From Euborellia annulipes (Eukaryota > Arthropoda > Insecta > Dermaptera > Anisolabididae): a stretch of DNA of 64,000 bases. Under the pieces are notes generated by a model. It saw only the letters and a list, made by a program, of their open reading frames with translations, made no database searches and was not told the origin of the DNA. Where the stretch lies: assembly GCA_023213315.1 (NCBI GenBank), contig JAKCPI010001008.1, forward strand, positions 37,459 to 101,458, given 5' to 3'. Every line of letters starts with the position of its first letter. The first letter of the stretch is position 1. A program made the translations under genes and the position numbers. Shown one piece after another: positions 21,454 through 31,500 of the stretch.

Positions 21454-22228
21454 GGCTGAACGCACACCAATAGAGCAAAAGGCTCTTGGACAAATCGTTT
21501 TGTCCAAGAGCAAAACGTTTTGCTCAATCCAACGCACACCGATTAGGCAAAATGTTTTGCCATTGAACAAAATGTTTTGCCATTGAGCAAAATGTTTTGC
21601 ACAATTGGTGTGCGTTGGCAAATGTTTTGCTCATTGAGCAGAACATGTTTTTGTCCAATGCCAACGCACACCGATTGAGCAAAACGCTCATTGGACAAAA
21701 CATTTTGCCAATGCCAACGCACACGAATGTTTAAAACGCCATTGGACAAAACGTTTTGCCATTGCCAACGCAAACCGTTTAGCCGATTGAGCAAAACCCT
21801 CATTGGCAAAACATTTTGCTCAATGAAGCACACCGAACCGATTGAGCAATATCGCTCATTGGCAAAACATTTTGCTCAATGCCAAGCACACCGAATGAGT
21901 AAAACGCTCATTGGCAAAACATTTTGCTCAGTGCCAACGCACACGAACCGAATGAGCAAAACCCTCATTGGCAAAACATTTTGCCCAATGCCAACGCAAC
22001 ACAGATTGAGTAAAACGCTCATTGGCAAAACATTTTGCCCAATGCCAACGCACACAGAATGAGTAAAACGCTCATTGGCAAAACATTTTGTTCAATGATG
22101 TCGAATCATGTCGAATTGTGTTTTGTCCTCTGGGTGTGTGTTGACTCATAGAAAAGCATTGAAAAAACAGTTTTAGACAAAAACGTTATGTTCGAAAGCG
22201 TTTTTGCTCAATTGGTGTGCGTTCAGCC
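21454..22228. mobile_element. PIF/Harbinger-like foldback element with TAA duplication
   Basis: The terminal repeats GGCTGAACGCACACCAAT and its reverse complement (ends at 22228) are flanked by TAA on both sides. The interior is a tandem array of about 55-bp units built from (A)TTGAGCAAAACG(C)TCATTGG-like palindromes. Open frames here repeat FCPMPTH / AKHFAQ-type motifs and are simply translations of the repeat. The TAA duplication is the basis for the PIF/Harbinger-like label. Confidence 0.8.
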
Positions 22229-22894
22229 TAAGATAAAAGAAATTGGATAGTGTATTTAATAAGTATTTGATGAAAAATCTCGTGAAAGGATTAGTAGAAA
22301 GACAGAGTATAAGAGGAAATTGATTGATGATTTGACGAAGGGAGATGATGAAGGAATGAAGTAGAAAAGAAATTGAGGAGAGATCATTAATGACCCCGCC
22401 AAAAGAGGAGAACTAATGATCCTAACTCCTCTCGGAAGGAACCAAACCATATTTCCAAATGATAAAATAAAACCACTTGAATTATTATGAAACTGAATAT
22501 GAAGAGAAAAGAAAGCCTCTAAATTTTGAATAGTTTGATCATTTTTAGAAACTGCGAGTTTCAATAAATGGAAAAATTTTTGATTATATATATATAACCA
22601 AATGTTTCTGGTAATGGCAGGCACATAGTTATCCGTATCTCTTTCTCTCACTTTTTATGTTGCGGATGGAAAATTCTATCGTCGCAAATTTGGCAACTCG
22701 AAAAGTTCCTAACTAGATCTATTCTACATACTATATTTAGTTTAAATATATTTATATTCGAAAATTGCGCTTAGCTTTGGAATCATTATGCATTCTCTTT
22801 TAGATATGGACGCCAATAAAGCAAGTGAAGTGAGTGTTTAAAAGAAAATGCAAAGTTTTGAGATTATATATAAGGAAGTTTTTGGAATGATTTT

Positions 22895-24727
22895 TTAGAA
22901 TTTATGTTTAAATATTGTACCATTGGAATCTTCAATTAAAATGGATTGGGATTCATTTATCTTCTCCAAAGGAACTTCAAAAAGCAAAGGTCCATTTCCG
23001 TCGGTGAACACCCAAGAATTTAATACTATTCCATTTTCACCTCTTAATTCAATCACTCGTATTCCACTTGATGATTCAATTTCATTCCTAAAAATATAAA
23101 TAAATCTTATTTATGATGTGTTTGCGAAAAGCAGTTAACATTTTGTGGTTTGTATTATTATTATTATTATGGGAGTTTTTAATTATAGACCACATTTTGT
23201 ATTATTTATTAAAAATATATTAATAAATACTATACAACGTTTCAACTGCTTATTCTGCAGTCGTTTTCAAGTACAGTGCACATGTTCCGACTCAAGTTAA
23301 CTAACCTCTAAGGGCCAGTGACGTACATTTTATATATAACGACGTCAGCGCCTTCTACAGTCATTTCTATGAAGTTAGACACAAACTTTAGCGCCATCTA
23401 CCCTCATTTCCATGAAATAAGACACAATCAACTTTTGACTTTTAACTATATACAATTATTTCTGTTGACTTGACAGAGAATATTCCTTGACCAAGTTATT
23501 TGGTTAGAGTTATATGAAAGATAAGCCTATATTGGAGTGGAGTACTGGATCAAACTTGGAATCTATTAAGCCGGACGCCACAGGGACAGACATTCTCTCT
23601 ATGACGAAGTCTCTAGTCCAGTGGTGGCCTACACGAGGCCTTGAAGATGATTATATTTATTTAAGAAAAAAATGGAAGGTAAATTGAAGAGTAGAAGAAA
23701 CAGAACTCGTAGAACTAATAGAAGAAAATAGTGAAAAGGAAGAAAATGAATGGAATATTATTATAATCTATAAGAAAACGGATATATTCATGAGAAAAAA
23801 TTGTCCTTTTATTTTTTGTTAATTTTGGAGAAAGCCTTTTGCTATCCGATTCATCAGATTAAATATAAAATAAAAGAAGACGTATTCCTTTGCTAACTGG
23901 GTGGACCGTAGAAGGCGTCTGACTCCAAGTCAAAAGAAATAGATTATATAAAGTGGATTTAGACAATTCAGCTGGTTCTATTAGTCCAGTTATAATCATT
24001 AATATTCCAAAATTTATTACCTTTCCAAGTTAAGATGTATTTTTGATTCTCTTTCAGGTGCATTATCATTAAACCACCTAAAAAATAAAAATAATAATTA
24101 TTATTTAATTTAAAATAGATTATCTATATATAAAGTGAACCATACTTGTGATAGTATAAAATATTGGCACAACTCCAAGTCCAAAAGATCTTATCATTGC
24201 TATTCATTTTTAACTTTGAAAATTTTTGATTTAAATTTGAAATATTTGCTTGTTGAGATGATTTTGTGGTATTTTTATTTTTAGATGTATTTGAATTCGT
24301 ATCATCCGAGATGGAATACGTCATAGTAAGATTCTTTGTTAGATCTACAGTAACAACTTGAGCATTTGTGTTATAGGAATTTTTCATATTTGAAAACGTA
24401 AAAACTTTATCGATATGATCAAATCCTCTTCCCATAATTCCAGATTTAGTATGACCTAAATCGAAAGTGTGCCCTAATTCATGACAAACGGCGCCTAGCG
24501 TAGTGGCAAAGCATCCACCGAAAGTATTCCTAGAAACAAAAAAAAATAATAATAAAGTTGAACATTTGCGAACATGATTCTTCAATTATATTTGTCTTTT
24601 GTATTCGAAGCTATTCTATTTCACTATATGTTCATAAATAATGTTTTTCTTTTTAATAGAAGTGTGTGTTTTTTTAAATTTATCTTTTTTAAAAAAAAAG
24701 GTTTTGATGAAAAATTAAAAACTCCAA

Positions 24728-24761
<34 letters not shown>

Positions 24762-26376
24762 AAAATAATCATCAAAAAAAAAAAATTTAAAAAAGTTAAG
24801 TGGAATATAAAAGTACCCCTCTGTGCCTGGACCACCCATCCAGGCGCTGGCCACTCCTCGGCATTTCTTGTTTACATCGATTTTGGTGGCAGTTCTTTTT
24901 TTTAAGTCTTTTTCGGCATCTAAGGCCATTTAGACCCCATCCCTATTTATTTCTAATAATTTATAGTCAATTCAAATGAAATAAATTTTTCTCGCTTGAG
25001 ATGAGAAGCGAACCCGCGACCCCAAATGGCAATACTTCTTACTTCTTGCCAGGCTCACCGGCATTCTTTAGATTATTGTTAATATACAACTCATTGTCGC
25101 TCAAAATTGCACATATTTTTAAATGGTAGAATGAACCGCCCACTGAAAGAATTTTTTTTATAAATATATTTAATATTTGCAATGTTCAATCCCGATAACT
25201 TATACAATAATACTAAGAATGTCGGAAGGAGAAGAAGAACTGCTACCAAGATCGATGGAATAAATATATAAACATAGGCTTATAAGTGATCTGATAAAGC
25301 CGGCCGTTAGACTAGCCTGCCATCTTTTGCAAGAGTGTTGAACTATTTGCCCGTTAATTTTTAAATAAATAAGAAATTTATTTTTTTACTTTGTCACCAT
25401 TTCATTTAATCATTATAGGCTGGATATTAATGATTTTTGCATTTTTAGAGATTTTTCTAAAGAATCAAAGTGCCCCTCCTAAGATTTAAAATAATAACCT
25501 ATAGCAGCTGTCATTCATTAAACTGGAAGCATCAACGATTGTTTTGTCTTGGAATTTCGTGATAATTTCATCGACATTTTCGGGCCATGTGTGAAGACAG
25601 GCGGAGCCAAATAAAGCGAGACCTCCACCGCCCAAAGCCGCGTGTGCTCGAGTCCTTTCTAAAATCTCTTGATGTGTTTGTATTTTATTTGTGAAATCTT
25701 TCACAGGTTCATAAAATGTACATGAAAGGAACGCTAAATATTTCATCTTCGAACTTGCTAGAGGTGAATGCATTATTTCGTTTGCGAAATAATCCCATAA
25801 ACTTTCTTGGCTCATTTTCAACGCTTCTTCAACACTTAAATCACTTTTAAAAATTATACATTTCTTCTCCGAATTTTCATTTATTTCCCATTCGATTTGA
25901 AACGTTTTTCTCTTTCCTAAGAAAATTTCATGAATTTTTTCTGAGGTCAAAGTTTGTATCAGTCGTAGTCCTAAATCGATTCTTCTACACGCTGATTCGA
26001 TAGAATTGTCAATGCCCTCCGGGGCTTGGAATCGCCCATCGTGCCCTTTGCAGATAATATAAAGCGGAGTAACACATAAGTCTGTGTTATTTACATGATA
26101 AAACACTCTCTGACATGTTTCTACACCACAATATTTTAATTGAAAGTTATTAATTCCTTTTTTGAGAAGAAGCAATATTTTGAATTCGGAATTGACAACA
26201 TTCCATGAACTTGTTTGATTGTCTTGATTAATTAATATTATTTGTTTTTGGCATTTATAAGTTTTTGAATTTGCAGAGAGAATATGGCCTTTTATAAATA
26301 AAAGGGAATAATTAACTACCTCGTCGTCTTTTAGATTGGATATTTGTATGATATGAGATCCAGCTGGACATAAAAC
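22895..26376 (-). CDS. Zinc metallopeptidase, yeast YIL108W-like (5' end not found)
   Basis: Four exons on the minus strand (plus coordinates): 25499-26376, 24146-24529, 24021-24077 and 22895-23087, about 503 residues, ending at a stop. The first listed exon starts at a splice acceptor (VLCPAGSHIIQ...), so a short 5' exon with the start codon is missing from the call. Landmarks: an N-terminal beta domain; CKGHDGRFQAPEGIDNSIES; the run GGGGLALFGSACLHTWPENV; then, across the junction, RNTFGGCFATTLGAVCHELG and HELGHTFDLGHTKSGIMGRG. HEXXHXXXXXH is the zinc site, with the catalytic Glu in the first pair. The C-terminal exons form a jacalin/beta-like tail. This order fits the putative peptidase family that includes yeast YIL108W. 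The substrate is unknown. A large foldback element (26450-27740) lies directly upstream. Confidence 0.8.
23235..23271 (-). ncRNA. Hammerhead-like core, locus 3 (solo, degenerate 5' box)
   Basis: The minus strand reads CTTGAAAAC, GACTGC-AGAATAA-GCAGTT, GAAACGTTG. The hairpin loop AGAATAA is identical to the loop at 32155-32191, but the stem bases differ and still pair (GACTGC/GCAGTT against GGCTAC/GTGGCC). The CTGANGA box is altered to CTTGAAAA. It lies in an intron of the metallopeptidase gene. Confidence 0.4.
24720..24800. repeat. Poly-A/poly-T low-complexity run
   Basis: More than 35 A residues in a row followed by AT-only sequence, in a metallopeptidase intron. Likely a retroposon tail or slippage tract. 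Length in the assembly is not reliable. Confidence 0.8.
24904..25075 (-). mobile_element. tRNA-derived SINE in a metallopeptidase intron
   Basis: The minus strand carries GGGGTCGCGGGTTCGCTTCTC (box B type) and a 3' tail GGCCTTAGATGCCGAAAAAGA ending in A-rich sequence, shared with the copies at 34168, 37400 and 47385. An open frame runs from the SINE tail into flanking DNA but has no family support. Confidence 0.65.
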
Positions 26377-26454
26377 CTGAAAAGAGAAAGATTTTTAAGC
26401 TATTTTGGTGTTGTTTGGAAAATAAAAGTACAACTGTAGTTGCTTCTTTGGTTC

Positions 26455-27738
26455 ACGGAGGACATTATGGATTACCCAGAGGAACAGTGATTTTGTTGCC
26501 GGGGTATTTGAAGCCTGTCCTGTGGGTATCGCTGATTCCAAAAGTGCCATCAGTTGCCCCATCACGTCTAGTTTTAGAGCTATAGAGAAACAGGCCTGTT
26601 TTCACCTTTCCTAATACATCTACAGTCCTGAGTGAGTGCATCTCATACTTACCTAGATTTTGTTAAGGCGTTACCCCTAAAAATATGCAGATAAATGAAT
26701 TATATAGAAATACAAAGTTTCAATCCAATCGGAGGTGATTTAGTGGGGCAAAACAGGGTAAAAATTTTAGAAAAATCGAATTTTTTTTTAGTTTTTTAAC
26801 TTTGGAACCCCTAATACAATTTTGCCATCCCTGAATTCAAAAATCATATTTTTACGATTTTCTTTAGTTCTTTAGCTTTCCAAAAATCATTCATTCGTGA
26901 AAATCTGTTAAAAATTAACGAAATTATAAACAAAAAGTTTCAAAGTCTGGTGAAAAAAAAAACTGGCTGCCTATCTTTTAGGCGCTTTGCTCATAGGAAT
27001 AAACCTATTAACTATTTAGATATATTTAACTATTTTTTCATAATTTGGCTAATAATTAATAGATTTTCACGAATTAATGATTTTTGGAAAGCTAAAGAAC
27101 TAAAGAATATCGTAAAAATATGTATTTTGCATTTAGGGTTGGAAAAAAATTGTATTAGGGGTGTAAAGTTTTTTTTTAAACACTCACACTTTTTTCCCAT
27201 TCACACTCACATACACACGGTCTTTTCGGAAACTTAGGCCATTTAAGACTTTTTACGATACCCGTTATTTGTAAAATATACCTGTATCTTTTGTGGGTCC
27301 AGACATTCTTATGTAAGCCAATTGGTATTCAAATGGCTTAAATAAAATCATCAGACTGCCTGGGATCCGAACTCTCGACCCTTGCTATACAAGGCAGGCG
27401 CGCTGCCAACTACGCCAAGCCCGAGGGCAGTTCAAAGTTGGGGGGGGATGAAAAACCTCTAAACTTTTAGACTTGTTTTGCACCACTAAATCACAACCAA
27501 TTGGACTGAAACTTTATATTTCTATGTAAGCTTAATTCTTCTATCTGGATATTTCTAAGAGGTAACGCCTTAAAAGAATCCAGGTAATTCAAAATAAGAG
27601 CCCCTTTAGAGCACATTTTCTATTAAAATTTAATTTTCTCGAAAGCTCTAAAACAGACGTGATCGGGAAAACTGATGGATTTTGGAATAGTACACCCAAA
27701 TACCCTTCAAATACTCTGACAACAATTTTTTTTTGTTC
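26455..27738. mobile_element. Large foldback DNA element with nested SINE
   Basis: Two arms of roughly 300 bp are imperfect reverse complements. The left (about 26480-26790) includes GCCCCATCACGTCTAGTTTTA and AAGGCGTTACCCC. The right (about 27450-27735) includes TAAAACAGACGTGATCGGG and GAGGTAACGCCTT. A second inverted pair (TTAACAGATTTTCACGAA-like) lies inside. A tRNA-derived SINE on the minus strand occupies about 27166-27438. No transposase frame is left. Confidence 0.65.
27166..27438 (-). mobile_element. tRNA-derived SINE
   Basis: Reading the minus strand: GGGCTTGGCGTAGTTGGCAG (box A), then GGGTCGAGAGTTCGGATCCC (box B), then a body with AGGCAGTCTGATGATTTTAT, and a 3' tail GGCCTAAGTTTCCGAAAAGA followed by GTGTG(T/A)-rich repeats. 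The same body recurs at 42370-42833 and 47385-48165. Confidence 0.85.
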
Positions 27739-28566
27739 CCCTATGTTATGAACTCTTCAAAGCAAAGGTGAGACAACATTCTCGGAGGTTATTTATATTT
27801 ATAACAAATAAGAAAGTTTTAAGTCTAATATAAAAAGTATTTTTTTTCTGTCAAAGTCACTTTTATATCTTGACATCGTGTCCTTTTAAATTGACTGACA
27901 GTAATTTTCCAACTGCTTTTATTCGTCTAAATAGTTTTGACAGGATGCTAGGCTCACAACTTTTCAGCCCTCATTCGTATTTATTTATAAGCTAAGAATT
28001 AACTAATTATTATTAAAAATATTTTAATAAAAAAATTCAGAGTAGTATAGAATAAAATAACGTTAAATAATACCATTTTGATATCCTTTATTTCAATTCA
28101 TATTTAATCTTGAAAATAAATATACTTCAAACTCTGAAAATTATTTTTCTTAATTTATAATTCATAATATTAAACTTGTTTTTATGTCATTAAAATCATG
28201 TCAAAAAAACTGTCAAAATGGCAGGCAGTCATCTAAATACCAACTTAAATCTGGTTAAAAAATAAAATTACTTTTTATTAAAATGAAAAAATAATATATA
28301 TTTTTATAAAAATTAATTAAATAAATTTTTAAAAATAAAATTCTACATGTATGATTTAAAAAAAAATTCTTTAGAAATTTTTTTTATTCTATTGGCTATT
28401 ATATTTTCACCAAATTTTAAAAAGTTTCATTTTACAAACGTCATGACAGGTAGTCAATTATTATTTTAAAATTATTATTTTAAACATTATATAACTGTCT
28501 ATAAAATTATTTTTTTATTGATAATATTTAAAAATTTGTCTGTAACATATTTTTTCAAATTTCCCC

Positions 28567-31500
28567 ATGGAGAAGGACAATCAAAGAACACCATCAGATT
28601 TTGATGTAACTCTCATAATTGAAGGAGAAAAATTGCCCTGCTATAAAGATATTTTATGTCAATATTCACCCTATTTTAGTGCAATGTTTGGTGGTGACTT
28701 TTTAGAAAAAAATAAAAATGCAATTGAAATTCATGTAAGTACAAAATACATTATGAAAAAAGTGTAATGACACTCGAAATTAATTTTCTATTTTTCAGGA
28801 TGTTTGTCCCGACGCTATGATTTCAATTCTCAAATGGTGTCAATCTGGGAATTTAGTAATAAAAGATTTTCCACATATATGTAATCTTCTTCAGTCGGCA
28901 AAAATGCTACAATTTAACGAATTGGAAAATCTTTGTATCACTTGCATACATGATAAATGGATAACGCCCCATACTTGTTTAAGAATAATGAAAATTTCCG
29001 ATTACCTTAATATAAAGAGTTTGTATCAACATTCAGCCAGTATAGCCTTATGGGAATTTTCTAAACTTATAGATAATGAAGAATTTTTAGAAATTGATTA
29101 TGAATTTTTAATTCAATATCTTTCCAATGATGGACTTAATATCTCTACAGAATATGATATTTTTGAATCAATAATTTTATGGATTCAAAAAGATTCAATA
29201 AACCGTGAAAAATATATTCTCGAACTTTTAAATGTTATACGTTTTAAAGAAATTGATATTTCAGAAATAAAAACAATCTTATGTTTCCACGAAATACTCT
29301 TAAATGATAAGTGTAATAAAATCATTAATTGTATAGCAGATATAAAAAAAAATTCTGAAGATATTCTTTTACAAAAATCTTTATTTGAAAAAGAAGAAAG
29401 AAGTTCAGATAAAATTCACAAAGAAAATGAATGTCCTATTGGTGATTGTAATTCACTAAAATACAATTGTGATATCGTTTTTAAGGCTCTAAACTTAATG
29501 GACAAAGAACCGAGAACTGTTCCAGTTACGCCCTGTTTTGTGGCCAAATTTGGCGAAGCACATTCACTTGTGTGGTTGAAAGATAATTTGATACCGCCGA
29601 TACTTCTCACTAAGTTACCGTCAGTTCAAAAAAATCATCAGATTCCTTCTGGATCTAAAATTATTAATATAGGTAATTTATTTTTTAAGATAAATTATTG
29701 AACCAAACAATATAATAAATATATACATACTATGGGATGACCTAGTACATGAATTTATGTACTCACAGCTGACGTTTCGGTTCCTTGTTTGAACCATCTT
29801 CAGAGCTGGCGAAGTCATTATGAATGTGTCACAGTGGACTTTATAAATTATTGAACCAAACAATATAATAAATATATACATAGTATGGGATGACCTAGTA
29901 CATGAATTTATGTACTCACAGCTGACGTTTCGGTTCCTTGTTTGAACCATCTTCAGAGCTGGCGAAGTCATTATGAAAGTGTCACAGTGGACTTTATAAA
30001 TTATTGAACCAAACAATATAATAAATATATACATAGTATGGGATGATCTAGTACATTAATTTATGTACTCACAGCTGACGTTTCGGTTCCATGTTTGAAC
30101 AATCTTCAGAGCTGGCGAAGTCATTATGAAAGTGTCATAGTGGATTTTTTACATTGTTGAATCAAACCTTTATATAATAAATATATACATAGTATGGTAT
30201 GGGAGTTAGGATCCGACCGAAACAAGATTTTCAGCCGAAACCGAAACCGAATATTCGGCCTCAACCTTAGCTTCGGCCGAAACCGAAACATGTATTTCCT
30301 ATAAAAAATTTTTTTCATTTTACCTTTTTTTTAGGGAGACTAAATTTTTTTCTCCCTCAAGTGCAAATCATTTGACTTTTTTTTTTTTTGCACGCGAGTC
30401 TCATCCCATTTTTTAAGACTCTGGTTTCGGCCGGCCGAAAGTTTCGGCTACTTTTTGGCCGAAACAGATTCGAATGACCGAAACCGAATATTCGGTCGGT
30501 TCCTAATGGGAGTACATAAATTTATGTACCTGGACATCTAATATTCTAATATTTTATATATTGTTGAACCAAATATTTATTATATAAAGGTTTGGTTCAA
30601 CATTGTATAAAATCTACTATGACACTTTCATAATGACTTTTCGCCTGTTCTGAAGATGGTTCAAACCCCGAACCGAAACGTCAGCTGTGTGGATTAAATA
30701 AATAAAGAAAAAACTTTAGCTGCGTCCCTCATTTTTCTTATGAATATAACACACAGCTAAAAATTGTGTTTTGTAAAGATTGAAATCGCTATTTTATCAA
30801 TTTTTTTGTCAATAAAAAAAAAGCTTCTGATTTTCCAATTGGATCTAATGATCAAAGCCTCATATATATATAAAATTTATATATTGATATAATAAACAAA
30901 AATCTAATATTTGATAAATTATTTTATTTGTAGGTTTTGACCTCTTCTTGTCTGGTGGCGAATATTTAATCGGATTCAGCAATTGGAATTTAAATATTTG
31001 GAAATATGATTTCTGGAAAAAATGTTGGTGCTATGAATCAGAGTAAATTTCTTTTTTATTTTACAATTAAACGATATTTTATTAATTTTTAGATTAAAAT
31101 AGTATTTTCTTTAATTAATGGGTTGCAATGGAAGCGATCTTAGAGACAAACTATGTAAGAGAATGAAATGAAAGTTTTGAGAAACAAACTCACTTTATTG
31201 ACTGCATATTTTAATTTACTTGTCACTCTGATAAATTTAATTTTAATTATTAATTCCGCTTTATTATTTTAGTTTGAAATTTCCTCGAAGACATCATTCT
31301 TTATGCGCAATCAAGGATGAAATATTTTTTTATTGGTGGCGTAAGTCGACATCGTGTCACGATTAATAAAGTAGATAAATATAATGTAACAACAAGTAAG
31401 ATATTGTCATATATATTTTTACTTTATTTTAGTTTAGAGAAAAAGTATTGTAATAGGAATCGATCATTCAAATGAACATGTTACTTTTATCATAAAGCAT

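Larger units (their letters stand above)
18792..22894. other. Intergenic repeat-rich region
   Basis: It holds antisense LINE remains (18950-19390), a Tigger/pogo-like end (about 19550-19827), the TTAA MITE at 20440-20830 and a TAA-flanked foldback element at 21454-22228. Between these is AT-rich sequence without recognisable genes, including a (TA)n run near 20102 and a 131-codon open frame near 22256-22651 with no family signature. Confidence 0.6.
26377..28566. other. Region between the metallopeptidase and BTB-kelch genes
   Basis: It should contain the missing first exon of the metallopeptidase and both promoters. I saw no convincing short exon with ATG and donor on the minus strand. About 1.3 kb is a foldback element carrying a SINE. 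The part at 27750-28566 is very AT-rich and has no recognisable feature beyond the BTB gene start. Confidence 0.5.
29691..30200 (-). repeat. 153-bp tandem repeat, each monomer with a hammerhead-like core (locus 4)
   Basis: The same phrase TTGAACCAAACAATATAATA starts at 29698, 29851 and 30004, and a variant at 30157, so the period is exactly 153 bp over three full copies and a partial one. Each monomer contains, on the minus strand, AGCT-CTGAAGA-T-GGTTC...GAACC-GAAAC-GTC-AGCT. Because 153 is a multiple of three, the minus strand keeps an open frame through the array, but the frame has no coding support. It lies in intron 2 of the kelch gene. Confidence 0.85.

Noticed and set aside
21524..22062. 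Several overlapping open frames with repeated FCPMPTH / KTLIGKTFC motifs
   Set aside because: They are translations of the tandem units of the TAA-flanked element on both strands, not proteins.
24624..24929. Minus-strand frame with VNKKCRGVASAWMGGPGTEG as a possible metallopeptidase exon
   Set aside because: It begins inside a SINE tail and has no usable acceptor, while the exons on either side join directly in frame (SCYR to NTFGGCF) without it.
29678..30034. 118-codon minus-strand frame with a 51-residue repeat
   Set aside because: The 153-bp period is a multiple of three, so the open frame follows from the satellite itself; no start or family context.
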